A stretch of DNA of 64,000 bases from Candidatus Promineofilum glycogenicum (GCA_016707605.1 JADJHJ010000001.1:124001-188000), one strand, 5' to 3'; positions 1-8,947 are shown, numbered from the stretch's first letter. Program-made: numbers and translations. Notes: a model not told the origin generated them from the sequence alone.

Positions 1-2
1 CT

Positions 3-1103
3 TCACATTCGTCAGAAGGTAGCGGACAGGCGAACGGCCGGCGGTTCGGCGCGCTGATTCGCCCGCGGTTTTTCATCCTCGTGCTCTTGCTCGTCGCGGT
101 GGCCGTCTTTGCCGGCGCTAATCAGGTTCGATCCAGCACCATCCCGACCATCAGCATCAGCAGCGTCGTAACGGATCAGACCGTGACGATCCAGACCTAC
201 AACTTCCCGGCGAATCAGAACTTCGTCGTGACGATGGGGCCGTTTGGATCGAAGGGCATCAACGGCATTCCGGTGGCGACAATCAACTCCGGCGTGGGCG
301 GGTCGTTCAGCGCGACCTACAACATCCCGGCGCAGTTGAAAGGCTCTTACCAGATCGCCATCCGGCTGCAAACGTCGCACGCCTATCCGTTCTACGCCTT
401 CAACTGGTTCTATAACAACACCACGACCGGCGGCCCCGGCACGGGCGGCATCCCCGGCTACACCGGTATTCCGACCTTCAGCATCTCGGCCGTCGACGTG
501 GACAAGACGGTCACCATCCAGACAACCAACTTCCCGCCCAATCAGACGTTCACCGTGCGCATGGGCCCGATGGGTTCGCGCGGCATTAACGGTATCGTCG
601 TCGGGACGTTGCAGTCGGGTGTTGGCGGGGCGCTGAAGGCGCAGTTCCCCATCCCGGCCCAGTTGCAGAAGTCGTATCAGATCGCCATCCGGGCCGAGAC
701 GGCGCACGCCAACCCGTTCTTCGCCTACAACTGGTTCTACAACAACACCACCGGCACCGGCGGCCAGCCGCCGCCGACCGTGCCGCCGGGGCCGATCTAC
801 ACCGGCATCCCGACCTTCACGGTTTGCAGCGTGGTGCAGAACGGCTCGGTGAAGATTCAGACCGCCAACTTCCCGCCGAACCAGACGTTCAGAGTGACGA
901 TGGGCGCGTTCGGCACGCAGGGCATTGGCGGCGTTGAAGTCGGCACGATCAACTCCGGCACAGGCGGCACGCTGACGGCCGAGTTCGGCATCCCGGCCCA
1001 GTTCGCCGGCTGGAATCGCATTGCTCTCCGCGTCCAGACGGCCCACGCCTATCCGTTCTTCGCCTATAACTGGTTCTTCAACACCACGGCAACCGTCTGC
1101 TAA
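3..1103 (+). CDS. Exported protein with three tandem homologous domains (5' partial)
   Basis: I do not recognise the family. The frame is open to the left edge and the first usable start is the GTG at 81. Starting there would drop the Arg-rich stretch (RRFGALIRPR) directly before the hydrophobic core, so the real start probably lies outside the window. After one hydrophobic segment, typical of a signal peptide or anchor, come three copies of a domain of about 95 residues (about 150-430, 466-750 and 800-1100). Each runs IPTxSI, TVxIQTxNFPxNQ, MGPxGSxGI, IPAQ, AYNWFYNNT. Short Gly/Pro-rich linkers (GGPGTGGIPGYTGIPTF type) join them. The third copy has a Cys after the IPTFT start and the protein ends in Cys. 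No catalytic motif is visible. A surface or extracellular structural role is inference. Confidence 0.75.
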   Translation, partial: SHSSEGSGQANGRRFGALIRPRFFILVLLLVAVAVFAGANQVRSSTIPTISISSVVTDQTVTIQTYNFPANQNFVVTMGPFGSKGINGIPVATINSGVGGSFSATYNIPAQLKGSYQIAIRLQTSHAYPFYAFNWFYNNTTTGGPGTGGIPGYTGIPTFSISAVDVDKTVTIQTTNFPPNQTFTVRMGPMGSRGINGIVVGTLQSGVGGALKAQFPIPAQLQKSYQIAIRAETAHANPFFAYNWFYNNTTGTGGQPPPTVPPGPIYTGIPTFTVCSVVQNGSVKIQTANFPPNQTFRVTMGAFGTQGIGGVEVGTINSGTGGTLTAEFGIPAQFAGWNRIALRVQTAHAYPFFAYNWFFNTTATVC

Positions 1104-1136
1104 GCGTTTTACGGTTCGCCTGCTCGCGCAAGAGGG

Positions 1137-1200
1137 CAAGGCGACCAGGAGCAAAGCGTGGCCCAGCGCCGCGTCGCCTCCCGGTCGCCTTGTCCTTTTT
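1137..1200 (+). terminator. Candidate rho-independent terminator after the repeat protein
   Basis: A perfect 10-bp inverted repeat (CAAGGCGACC at 1137-1146, GGTCGCCTTG at 1183-1192) is followed by TCCTTTTT. The loop is long (36 nt), so folding is less certain than for a compact terminator. Confidence 0.4.
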
Positions 1201-1278
1201 CGTGCCGCCTGGCGCAGAAGTGGCCCGCCCTCACCATTCGTGATAGAAAGACAGTCGTATTTACTGAGGGAGTGACGT

Positions 1279-2151
1279 GTGCTGATCGATCTCATCCGTT
1301 CCATGCGGCCGCGCCAGTGGCCCAAAAACGCTTTCGTCTTCGTGGCGCTGCTGTTCGACCGCAAGTTCTTCGACCCGGCCAGCGTTGTGCCGGTCGTGAT
1401 CGCCTTCGTCCTGCTGTGCCTCATGTCCGGCGCGGTCTACCTGATGAACGACCTGGCCGACATCGAGAGCGACCGGCAGCACCCGACGAAGCGCAACCGG
1501 CCGCTGCCGTCGGGGCGGCTCAATCCGCGCGTGGCCGGCGCGGCGGCGGTGTTGCTGGCCGCCTTCAGTCTGGTGGCCGGCTACTTGCTGAAGTGGGAGT
1601 TGGCGGCCATCCTGCTGATCTATCTGGTGTCGCAGATCGCCTACACCTTCCGGCTGAAGCACGTCGTGCTGATCGACGTATTGACCATTGCCGCCGGCTT
1701 CGTACTGCGCATCGCCGCCGGCGTCGTCGTCATCGACGTAGAGCGCTTCTCGCCCTGGCTCTACATCTTCGGCGGCTTCCTGGCCCTGTTCATGGCTTTG
1801 GGCAAGCGGCGGCACGAATTGGTGCTGCTGGGCGGCGAGGCGGCCAACCACCGGGCCATCCTCGACGACTATAACCTCGACCTTATCGACCGCCTGCAAG
1901 GCATCGTAACGACCAGCGCCGTGGTGTCCTATAGCCTCTACACCTTTCTGGCCGAGGGGCTGCCGGAGAACCATGCCATGATGCTGACCATCCCGTTCGT
2001 TCTCTACGGCATCTTTCGCTACCTCTACCTGATCCACATTCGCAACGAGGGCGGCGCGCCGGAAGAGATTCTGCTGCGCGATCGGCCGTTCCAGGTCAAC
2101 CTGCTGTTCTATGGGTTGACCGTCTTCGTCGCCCTTTACCTGCTGGCCTGA
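1279..2151 (+). CDS. UbiA-family decaprenyl-phosphate phosphoribosyltransferase
   Basis: A 290-residue polytopic membrane prenyltransferase of the UbiA superfamily. The N-terminal RPRQWPKN and the metal/diphosphate motif NDLADIESDRQHP (residues 57-69), followed by KRNRPLPSG, are the pattern of 5-phospho-alpha-D-ribosyl-1-diphosphate:decaprenyl-phosphate transferases (Rv3806c type). These load phosphoribose on a polyprenyl phosphate carrier. A second acidic stretch lies near the YTFRLKHVVLIDV segment. Eight or nine hydrophobic segments are visible. The GTG start is chosen because GAGGGAG (1266-1272) sits 6 bases upstream. Mevalonate kinase follows 11 bases after the stop, so the pair probably forms an isoprenoid/glycan-carrier unit. 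No DprE-type epimerase is nearby, so the final product is unknown. Confidence 0.85.
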   Translation: MLIDLIRSMRPRQWPKNAFVFVALLFDRKFFDPASVVPVVIAFVLLCLMSGAVYLMNDLADIESDRQHPTKRNRPLPSGRLNPRVAGAAAVLLAAFSLVAGYLLKWELAAILLIYLVSQIAYTFRLKHVVLIDVLTIAAGFVLRIAAGVVVIDVERFSPWLYIFGGFLALFMALGKRRHELVLLGGEAANHRAILDDYNLDLIDRLQGIVTTSAVVSYSLYTFLAEGLPENHAMMLTIPFVLYGIFRYLYLIHIRNEGGAPEEILLRDRPFQVNLLFYGLTVFVALYLLA

Positions 2152-2162
2152 GAGCACCCTTT

Positions 2163-3098
2163 ATGATCACGGCCACCGCGCCCGGCAAAGTCATCCTCTT
2201 CGGCGAACACGCTGTGGTCTACGGCCGCCCGGCCCTGGCCGCGCCGGTGACGCAGTTGCGGGCGCGAGCAGTGGTGGAGATGGGCGACGGGCCGGAGGTG
2301 CGCCTCGTCGCCCCTGACCTGGGGCGGGCGACGACGCTGGCCGCGGCGCGGGCCGACAACGCGTTGGCGGCCACGGCCCGCCTGATGGAGCAGCGCGCCG
2401 GCCGGCCGCTGCCGCCGGGCCTGTCGCTCAGCGTCAGCAGCGCTATCCCCATCGCCAGCGGGCTGGGCAGCGGCGCGGCTATCGCCGTGGCCGTCATTCG
2501 CGCCCTGGGCGACTGCTTCCAGTTAGAGTTGAGCCGCGAGGAGGTGTCGGCGCTGGCCTACGAGATCGAGCGGCTGCACCACGGCACGCCCAGCGGCATC
2601 GACAACACCGTCATCGCCTTCGAGCAGCCGGTCTACTTTGTGCGCCAACAGCCGGCCAACCGCATCGAGACCTTTCGCCCGGCGCGTCCGCTGCGGCTGG
2701 TCATCGCCGACACCGGCGTGCGCAGCGCCACCAAAGTCGTCGTCGGCGACGTGCGCCGCCGTTGGGAGGCGGAGCGCGACCGCTTCGAGGCGATCTTCGA
2801 CGCCTGCGGCCGGCTGGCCGAGGCGGGGCGCGCCGCGCTGGCCGCCGGCGACCTGGCCGCCGTCGGCCGCTTGATGGACGAGAACCACGCCCAACTGGTC
2901 GAGATGACCGTCTCGTCGGCCGACCTCGACCATTTGGCCGGCGCGGCGCGGGCGGCCGGGGCGCTGGGGGCCAAGTTGAGCGGGGCGGGGCGGGGCGGCA
3001 ACCTTATCGCCCTGGTCGATGAGAGCGGCGAGGCGGCGGTGTGTGATGGGCTGATGGCCGCCGGGGCGGCGCGCTTGTTTCGTAGCGACGTGGGGTAG
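2163..3098 (+). CDS. mvk: Mevalonate kinase
   Basis: ATP-dependent phosphorylation of mevalonate to 5-phosphomevalonate, the first kinase of the mevalonate route to isopentenyl diphosphate. It is a GHMP kinase of normal length (311 residues). All three motifs are visible: N-terminal PGKVILFGEHAVVYGRPA, the ATP loop IPIASGLGSGAAIAVA (GLGSGAA at 100-106; the usual GLGSSAA has one Ser replaced by Gly), and C-terminal KLSGAGRGGNLIAL. The HHGTPSGIDN segment typical of mevalonate kinases separates it from homoserine or galactokinase. It starts 11 bases after the prenyltransferase and is probably co-transcribed with it. No other mevalonate-pathway gene lies in the window. Confidence 0.88.
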   Translation: MITATAPGKVILFGEHAVVYGRPALAAPVTQLRARAVVEMGDGPEVRLVAPDLGRATTLAAARADNALAATARLMEQRAGRPLPPGLSLSVSSAIPIASGLGSGAAIAVAVIRALGDCFQLELSREEVSALAYEIERLHHGTPSGIDNTVIAFEQPVYFVRQQPANRIETFRPARPLRLVIADTGVRSATKVVVGDVRRRWEAERDRFEAIFDACGRLAEAGRAALAAGDLAAVGRLMDENHAQLVEMTVSSADLDHLAGAARAAGALGAKLSGAGRGGNLIALVDESGEAAVCDGLMAAGAARLFRSDVG

Positions 3099-3100
3099 AA

Positions 3101-3137
3101 GAGGAGAAACCACCGATTACGCAGATTGCACAGATTT
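3101..3137. repeat. Half copy of the CAGATT intergenic element
   Basis: GAGAAACCACCGATT followed by two CAGATT units matches the left arm of the elements at 37149 and 43108. No right arm follows, so this looks like a truncated copy. Confidence 0.6.
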
Positions 3138-3171
3138 TGACGCTGGAGGGCAACGCTGCTCGCGACCGCCG

Positions 3172-3202
3172 GAAAAACGAAAGCCGGCGCTCATGCGCCG
3201 GC
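3172..3202 (-). terminator. Rho-independent terminator of rpmB
   Basis: Perfect 8-bp stem (GCCGGCGC / GCGCCGGC, 4-nt loop) at 3183-3202. On the minus strand it is followed by TTTCGTTTTT. It lies about 60 bases after the rpmB stop. Confidence 0.75.
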
Positions 3203-3265
3203 GCACGTTCGTTTACGAATGGCCGCCACGGGTTGAGTGTGGCGACGCGGCGAGAACGCCTTGAC

Positions 3266-3445
3266 TTAGGCCTTGGCCATCGTCTTCATGCAACGGACGC
3301 ACATCGTGCGGCGCACGCGGCGGCCGTTCTCATAGACGGTCGTCTTCTGGATATTGGGCCGAAACAGCCGCTTCGTCTTGCGCTGCGAGAAGCTCACGTT
3401 CTGACCGCTCATCGGCCCCTTGCCACATACTTCACATTTCGCCAT
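3266..3445 (-). CDS. rpmB: 50S ribosomal protein L28
   Basis: A 59-residue protein beginning MAKCEVCGKGPMSGQNVS and ending CVRCMKTMAKA, the L28 family. It carries the four-cysteine zinc-ribbon form (CxxC at residues 4-7 and 49-52). L28 binds 23S rRNA in the large subunit. The start follows an AAGGTG Shine-Dalgarno sequence. It is divergent from the Asp23 gene, the same rpmB / yloU / yloV / recG neighbourhood known from Firmicutes, which supports both calls. A compact terminator follows at 3172-3202. Confidence 0.93.
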   Translation of the reverse strand: MAKCEVCGKGPMSGQNVSFSQRKTKRLFRPNIQKTTVYENGRRVRRTMCVRCMKTMAKA

Positions 3446-3601
3446 AATTTCACCTTACCCGACGCCCGTTGTGTGGCGTCCAAACTAAAGGCGACCGATT
3501 GGTCGCCCACAGGTTTCACACTCTAAAGAACAACCCTTAATTATAGTCAGGATGCGCAGACCTTGCAAGCCCATTCCGACGGGGGCAGGAGCGACCCGCC
3601 T

Positions 3602-3958
3602 ATGCCGGTTCAAGAGGAAGCAAAAGGACGAATTGACATCTCCTCGGCCACTATCGCCACGATAACCACTCAGGCGGTGCATCAGTGCTATGGCGTCGTG
3701 GGCATGTCCAGCAAGAACCTCGTCAACGGAATCGCGCAACTGCTGTCGCGCGACAACCGTCGCGGGGTGGAAGTCAAGGTTGAAGGTGAGCAGATCATCA
3801 TCGACGTCTACGTGATCGTGGAGTACGGCGTGCGGCTGCGGGCTGTGGCCGAGAGCATCCAGCACACGGTCAAGTTTCACGTCGAGAAGGCCCTGGGTCT
3901 GCCCGTGCATGCCGTCAACGTCTACGTGCAGGGGTTGCGCATGAGCACCCGGCAGTAG
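3602..3958 (+). CDS. Asp23/Gls24 family (YloU-like) protein
   Basis: A small (118-residue) cytosolic Asp23/Gls24-type protein. It contains the family core RIDISSATIATITTQAVH ... GVVGMS ... GVEVKVEGEQIIIDVYVIVEYG and the C-terminal VNVYVQGLR. The ATG at 3602 is preferred to the TTG at 3563 because GGAG lies 10 bases upstream and the core begins soon after. In Firmicutes YloU-type genes sit directly before yloV, as here, and some members affect envelope homeostasis. The exact function in this organism is unknown. Confidence 0.82.
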   Translation: MPVQEEAKGRIDISSATIATITTQAVHQCYGVVGMSSKNLVNGIAQLLSRDNRRGVEVKVEGEQIIIDVYVIVEYGVRLRAVAESIQHTVKFHVEKALGLPVHAVNVYVQGLRMSTRQ

Positions 3959-3986
3959 TCCGGCGGTTTTGCGGAGGAAGAGAGCG

Positions 3987-5687
3987 TTGTCAACAGCATT
4001 AAGCACACCCCCCATTCCAGCGACCTTTGCGGGCAAATGGCTGCGCTGCACAGGGCCGCAGCTACGGAAGATGGCCCGCGCCGGACTGGTGTGGTTGGAA
4101 CAAAACCGCGATCACGTGAACGCGCTCAACGTGTTCCCCGTGCCCGACGGCGACACGGGCACTAACATGCTACTCACCATGCGCTCGGCCTACGCCCGCG
4201 TGGAGAGCAGCGAAGAGAACCACGTCGGCCGCGTGGCTGCCCAGATAGCCCAAGGGGCGCTGATGGGTGCGCGCGGCAATTCGGGCGTCATCCTGAGCCA
4301 GATCTGGCGCGGCCTGGCCGCGGAACTGGCCGGCAAGGAGACGTTCACCACCATCGATCTGGCCGCCGCCTTCCAGAGCGCGGCCGACACGGCCTACAAG
4401 GGCGTCATGCGGCCGGTCGAGGGCACCATCCTGACCGTCATCCGCGAGGGCGCGGCCGAGGCGGCCGACGCGGCCCGCAAGAGCGAAGACCTGCGCTTCA
4501 TGCTGGAGCGCATCCTGGAACGCTGCCAGCAGGCATTGGAGCGCACGCCTGACCAACTGCCCATCTTGCGCCAGGCGGGCGTCGTCGACTCCGGCGGCCA
4601 GGGGTTGGTCTACATCATGGAAGGCATGATGCGCTATGCCCAGGGCAAGCTGGAGCTGAACGGGCCGGCGACGGCGACGGCGGTGGCCGCGGCCGCCCCG
4701 GCCGCCCCGCTGCCCGCTCAGGCCCACGCCATGCCCGAAGGGGGTTCGCTGGAGTTCCCCTATGACGTGCAGTTCATCCTGAGCGGGCGCAATCTGAACG
4801 TGTTGGAAGTGCGCGCCCGCATCGACGCGATGGGCGACTCGACCGTCGTCGTCGGCGACGAGAGCACCATCAAGGTCCACGTCCACGTCAGCGACCCCGG
4901 CCGGCCGCTCAGCTACGGCATCAGCCTGGGCCACATCTCCGACGTGGTCGTGGAGAACATGCAGGCGCAGATGGAGGAGATCGTCCACGCCGCGCCGCCA
5001 CCCGTGCCGCCGGTGATCACCGTCGAACCGGATCAGGTGGGCGTGGTCGTGGTCGCTTCTGGGGCCGGGCTGGCCGGCGTCTTCCGCAGCCTCGGCGCGG
5101 CGGTCGTCGTCAACGGCGGCCAGACCAACAACCCCAGCACGGAGGAGATCTATCAGGCCCTCGATGAGCTGCCGACGGACAAGATCATCCTCTTGCCCAA
5201 CAACAAGAACATCATCCTGGCCGCCGAGGCGGCGCGCGACCTGAGCGTCAAGCAGGTCGCCGTCGTGCCCAGCCGCTCCGCGCCGCAGGGCATCGCCGCG
5301 CTCATGGCCCTCGACCCGGATAAGGACGTGGCCGCCAACGCCGCGGCCATGACCCGCGCTCTGGGGCTGGTGCACACGGGCGAGATCACGCGGGCGACGC
5401 GCACCGTCCAGTTGAACGGGGTGGAGGTGGAGCAAGGGGCGATCATCGGCCTGGCCGACGGCCGCCTGTGCTGCTCTGGGCCGGACGAGCGGGCGGTGCT
5501 CGACATGCTGTTGCCCCATCTGGACGCGGCCGCCTGCGGCATTATCACGCTATACTATGGCGCGGACGTAACCATGACCCAGGCGGCCGAAGCCGCCGAC
5601 CACATCCGTGATCGCTGCCCCCACGTGGAGGTCGAGGTCATCGAGGGCGGGCAACCGCACTACTTCTACATTCTCGGCGCGGAGTAA
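3987..5687 (+). CDS. DAK/FakA-type kinase (YloV family)
   Basis: A 566-residue protein of the DhaL-like fatty-acid kinase (FakA/YloV) family. The N-terminal DhaL domain (about residues 15-205) has the metal-ATP motif NALNVFPVPDGDTGTNM, ARGNSGVILSQI and GVVDSGGQGL. The C-terminal part (about 255-566) is the FakA module with GYxxG-less VVASGAGL and PNNKNI segments. FakA phosphorylates fatty acids bound to a FakB (DegV) partner. No FakB is present in the window, so the substrate is inferred from the family. The TTG at 3987 is chosen because GGAGG (3973-3977) is 9 bases upstream; an earlier in-frame TTG at 3969 overlaps that site. An Ala/Pro-rich linker (about residues 228-245) joins the two domains. 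Confidence 0.82.
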   Translation: MSTALSTPPIPATFAGKWLRCTGPQLRKMARAGLVWLEQNRDHVNALNVFPVPDGDTGTNMLLTMRSAYARVESSEENHVGRVAAQIAQGALMGARGNSGVILSQIWRGLAAELAGKETFTTIDLAAAFQSAADTAYKGVMRPVEGTILTVIREGAAEAADAARKSEDLRFMLERILERCQQALERTPDQLPILRQAGVVDSGGQGLVYIMEGMMRYAQGKLELNGPATATAVAAAAPAAPLPAQAHAMPEGGSLEFPYDVQFILSGRNLNVLEVRARIDAMGDSTVVVGDESTIKVHVHVSDPGRPLSYGISLGHISDVVVENMQAQMEEIVHAAPPPVPPVITVEPDQVGVVVVASGAGLAGVFRSLGAAVVVNGGQTNNPSTEEIYQALDELPTDKIILLPNNKNIILAAEAARDLSVKQVAVVPSRSAPQGIAALMALDPDKDVAANAAAMTRALGLVHTGEITRATRTVQLNGVEVEQGAIIGLADGRLCCSGPDERAVLDMLLPHLDAAACGIITLYYGADVTMTQAAEAADHIRDRCPHVEVEVIEGGQPHYFYILGAE

Positions 5688-5762
5688 TCCGCCCGACCGC
5701 GGCGCGTTTTTCGACCCGGCCTGGCCCAAAGGGGCGGCCGTGGGCGGGAGCACCTAAAAACT

Positions 5763-8387
5763 ATGGACCGAGCATTGACACGGCTCGAGCGCGTGCTCGA
5801 GTTGGAAAGACAACAGGGCTACCAGAACAAGGCCGTCGTCGGCGGCATCCGCCAGTTCGCCGTCTACTGGGTGACGCAGGCCACCGAGGAGGCGACGGAC
5901 GAGGCCGATCTGGCCCTGGCCGAACAGGTATCGGAAGTGCTGATGGAGTATGGGCGGCTGTCGGGCGTGGAGGCCCGCGCCCAGGCCATTGGCTCGCTGC
6001 TGGCCGGCATCGAGCGGCGGCGCGCCCGCCGGCCGCAAGCCGCGCCGCCCGCCCGCCCCGCGCCGCCGCCGGCCAAACCGGTCGCGCCGCCCACCAGGCA
6101 AGAAGCCCCAGCCCGACCGGAGGCGCAGCCCCGCCCCATCGCCCCGGGCCGGCCGGCAACCCCGCCGCCGGCTAAGCCCCCAGCCCCGCCGCCGGCCAAA
6201 GCCCCCGCGCCGGTTATGGAAGAGGCGATGCCCGACTTCGACGACGCCGATGAAGAGACGCTGGAGACCCCGGTGTCGGCGCTGGAGCCGGACCTGCCGT
6301 TCGTCGAGCCCGACGCCCGCGGCCTGACCCAACCGCTGACTGCCCTCAAGGGCGTAGGTCAGAAGATCGCCGAGAAGCTGCATCGCCTCGGCCCGACCAC
6401 CATCTGGGAGTTGCTCTACCTCTTCCCGCGCCGTTACGACGACTACACGCTGATGAAGCCCATCAGCAAGCTACAGTTTGGCGAACAGGTGACGGTCATC
6501 GGCACCATCTGGCAGACGCGCACCCGGCGCACGCGCACCAATCAGGCCGTCATCGAGTGCATCGTTAACGACGGTACGGGCACGGTGCAGGCGACGTGGT
6601 TCAACCAGCCGTGGCTGGCCGAACAGTTGCCGGCCGGGATGCAGATCGTCCTGAGCGGCAAGGTCGAGGCGTTCCTGGGGCGGCTGGTATTCAACTCGCC
6701 CGATTGGGAGCCGCTGGAGCTGGAGCCGCTGCGCACGCGGCGCATCGTGCCCATCTACCCGCTGACCGAGGGGCTGACGGCCAGCAAGATGCGCGAGGTG
6801 ATGCAACGTACCGTGCGCGACTGGTCGGTGCGCGTGCCCGACCCGCTGCCCGTCGCGCTGCGCAAGCGCCGCCGCCTCTACTCGCTGGCCTACGCCATCC
6901 AGCAGATGCACTTCCCCGAAAGCCACGAGGCCTTGCGCCAGGCGCGGCAGCGGCTGGCCTTCGATGAGTTGTTCCTGCTGCAACTGGGCGTCCAGCGCCA
7001 GCGGCGCGAGTGGCTGCAACACACCGCCTTGCCGCTGATGGCCGACGCCGACCGCTTCGACGCTTTCCTGGCCGCCCTGCCCTTCAGCCCGACGGCCGCC
7101 CAGCGGCGCGTCATCGAGGAGATTCGCGCCGACCTGGCCCGGAGCGTGCCGATGAACCGGCTGCTGCAAGGGGACGTGGGGTCGGGCAAGACGGCCGTGG
7201 CCGCCGCGGCCATGATCGTGGCCGCCGCCGCCGGGGCGCAATCGGCGCTGATGGCCCCCACCGAAATCCTGGCCGAGCAGCACTACCGCGGCCTGCGCCG
7301 GCTGCTGGAGCCGCTGGGCATCCACGTGGTCCTGCTGACCGGCAGCACGCCGGCCGGCGAACGCGCGCCCGTCCTGGCCGGGCTGGCCGATGGCACAGTC
7401 CACATCGTCATCGGCACCCACGCCCTGATCCAGCCGACAGTCGAGTTCCACCGCCTGGGGCTGGCCGTGGTGGACGAGCAGCACCGCTTCGGCGTCGATC
7501 AGCGGGCGGCGCTGCGCGACAAGGGGCCGCGGCAGGGGGAGGAGGTCATCAGCCCTCACCTGCTGGTCATGTCGGCCACGCCCATCCCGCGCACGCTGGC
7601 CCTGTCGCTCTATGGCGACCTCGACCTGTCGGTGCTGGACGAGATGCCGCCCGGCCGGCAGGAGATCAAGACCCGCTGGCTGCGCGCCTCGGAGCGCGAA
7701 CGGGCCTACAACTTCATCCGCCGCCAGACGGCCGAGGGGCGACAGGCGTATATCATCTACCCGCTGGTCGAAGAGTCGGACACTATCGACGCGCGGGCGG
7801 CGGTGGAAGAGTTCACCCGGCTCAGCAGCGAGGTCTTCCCCGACCGGCGGGTGGGGCTGGTGCACGGCCGCCTGCGCTCCGACGAGAAGGACAGTGCCAT
7901 GCGCGCCTTCGCCGAGGGTGGGTCGGACGTGCTGGTGGCCACGTCGGTCATCGAGGTCGGCGTCGACGTGCCCAACAGCACGATCATCGTCATCGAGGGG
8001 GCCGACCGCTTTGGCCTGGCCCAGTTGCACCAGTTCCGCGGCCGGGTGGGCCGGGGTGAGCACCAGTCGTACTGCATCCTCATCGCTGAGGACGTTAGCG
8101 CCGAGGCCGAGCAGCGGCTGGCGGCGCTGGAGGCGACCAACGACGGCTTCGTGCTGGCCGAGCGCGACCTGGAGTTGCGCGGCCCGGGCGAGTTCTTCGG
8201 CCGCCGCCAGAGCGGTCTGCCGGAGTTGCGCCTGGCCTCGCTGCTCCACGATGCAGAGGTGCTCGACGTGGCCCAACAGGAGGCCGCGGCCCTGTTCGCC
8301 GCCGACCCGGAGCTGGCGTGGCCGGAGCATCAGGCGTTGCGCGAGCGGTTGGAAGCGTTTTGGCAGCAGGCGGGCGACGCCAGCTAA
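5763..8387 (+). CDS. recG: ATP-dependent DNA helicase RecG with an N-terminal extension
   Basis: Branch-migration helicase that regresses stalled forks and processes Holliday junctions. The canonical protein begins around residue 190 (LTALKGVGQKIAEKL, wedge/OB domain). Walker A is GDVGSGKT (470-477) and the DExH box is DEQH (571-574). Motif III is MSATPIPRTLAL, and motifs V-VI are VATSVIEVGVDVPN and QLHQFRGRVGRG. At 874 residues it is about 190 longer than typical RecG. The extra N-terminus has a helical part (1-85) and a Pro/Ala-rich linker (about 90-155). Similar helical extensions are known in some other RecG proteins. It is followed by coaD after 29 bases. Confidence 0.93.
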   Translation: MDRALTRLERVLELERQQGYQNKAVVGGIRQFAVYWVTQATEEATDEADLALAEQVSEVLMEYGRLSGVEARAQAIGSLLAGIERRRARRPQAAPPARPAPPPAKPVAPPTRQEAPARPEAQPRPIAPGRPATPPPAKPPAPPPAKAPAPVMEEAMPDFDDADEETLETPVSALEPDLPFVEPDARGLTQPLTALKGVGQKIAEKLHRLGPTTIWELLYLFPRRYDDYTLMKPISKLQFGEQVTVIGTIWQTRTRRTRTNQAVIECIVNDGTGTVQATWFNQPWLAEQLPAGMQIVLSGKVEAFLGRLVFNSPDWEPLELEPLRTRRIVPIYPLTEGLTASKMREVMQRTVRDWSVRVPDPLPVALRKRRRLYSLAYAIQQMHFPESHEALRQARQRLAFDELFLLQLGVQRQRREWLQHTALPLMADADRFDAFLAALPFSPTAAQRRVIEEIRADLARSVPMNRLLQGDVGSGKTAVAAAAMIVAAAAGAQSALMAPTEILAEQHYRGLRRLLEPLGIHVVLLTGSTPAGERAPVLAGLADGTVHIVIGTHALIQPTVEFHRLGLAVVDEQHRFGVDQRAALRDKGPRQGEEVISPHLLVMSATPIPRTLALSLYGDLDLSVLDEMPPGRQEIKTRWLRASERERAYNFIRRQTAEGRQAYIIYPLVEESDTIDARAAVEEFTRLSSEVFPDRRVGLVHGRLRSDEKDSAMRAFAEGGSDVLVATSVIEVGVDVPNSTIIVIEGADRFGLAQLHQFRGRVGRGEHQSYCILIAEDVSAEAEQRLAALEATNDGFVLAERDLELRGPGEFFGRRQSGLPELRLASLLHDAEVLDVAQQEAAALFAADPELAWPEHQALRERLEAFWQQAGDAS

Positions 8388-8416
8388 GCCAACTGCAAGA
8401 TATAGGAGGGAGAGGA

Positions 8417-8947
8417 TTGATCAAACGAGCTGTCTATCCGGGAACGTTCGATCCCGTTCACCACGGCCACATCGATCTGATGTTGCGCGCCGCCGACTTG
8501 TTCGATGAGTTGTGCGTGGCCGTCTATGACCACCGGCGGCCGACGAAATCGGTGCTGTTCTCCATCGAGGAGCGCGTGGCCATGATCCAGGAGTCGCTGC
8601 CCAATCCGGGCAACGTCACGGTCATGCCCTTCACCGGCCTGCTGGTCGATTTCGTCCACCAAATCGAGGCCCGGATCATCATCCGCGGCCTGCGCGTCTT
8701 TTCCGACTTCGAGTTCGAGTTTCGCTCCGCCCTGGCCAACCAGCGACTCGCGCCAAACATCGAGACGGTCAGCCTCATGACCCGCGAGGAGAACTCCTTC
8801 CTCAGCGGCAGCACGGTGCGCGAGATCGCCTCGCTGGGCGGCGACGTGACCAGCATGGTGCCGCCCGGCGTGGCCCGGCGGCTCTATGCCCGCTTCCGCG
8901 ACGAGGACCCCATCCTCTTTTCCGGTGCTCTACCCCTTCGGGATTAG
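8417..8947 (+). CDS. coaD: Phosphopantetheine adenylyltransferase
   Basis: Transfers AMP from ATP to 4'-phosphopantetheine, giving dephospho-CoA. The nucleotidyltransferase signature GTFDPVHHGH lies at residues 9-18 and the ISSTxxR-like motif is LSGSTVREIA. RIIIRGLR and DFEFEFRSALANQ match the family. The start is the TTG at 8417, with AGGAGGG (8404-8410) 6 bases upstream; the longer open frame overlaps recG and lacks homology. At 176 residues it is slightly longer than usual because of a C-terminal tail. It is the fourth gene of the Asp23-FakA-recG run and is followed at once by the coiled-coil gene. Confidence 0.92.
   Translation: MIKRAVYPGTFDPVHHGHIDLMLRAADLFDELCVAVYDHRRPTKSVLFSIEERVAMIQESLPNPGNVTVMPFTGLLVDFVHQIEARIIIRGLRVFSDFEFEFRSALANQRLAPNIETVSLMTREENSFLSGSTVREIASLGGDVTSMVPPGVARRLYARFRDEDPILFSGALPLRD

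Noticed and set aside
3137..3526. Open frame of 129 codons on the plus strand
   Set aside because: It lies opposite rpmB, which has clear L28 homology, a ribosome site and a terminator.
8318..8416. coaD starting at 8318
   Set aside because: This part overlaps recG in another frame; the TTG at 8417 has AGGAGGG upstream and the conserved N-terminus.
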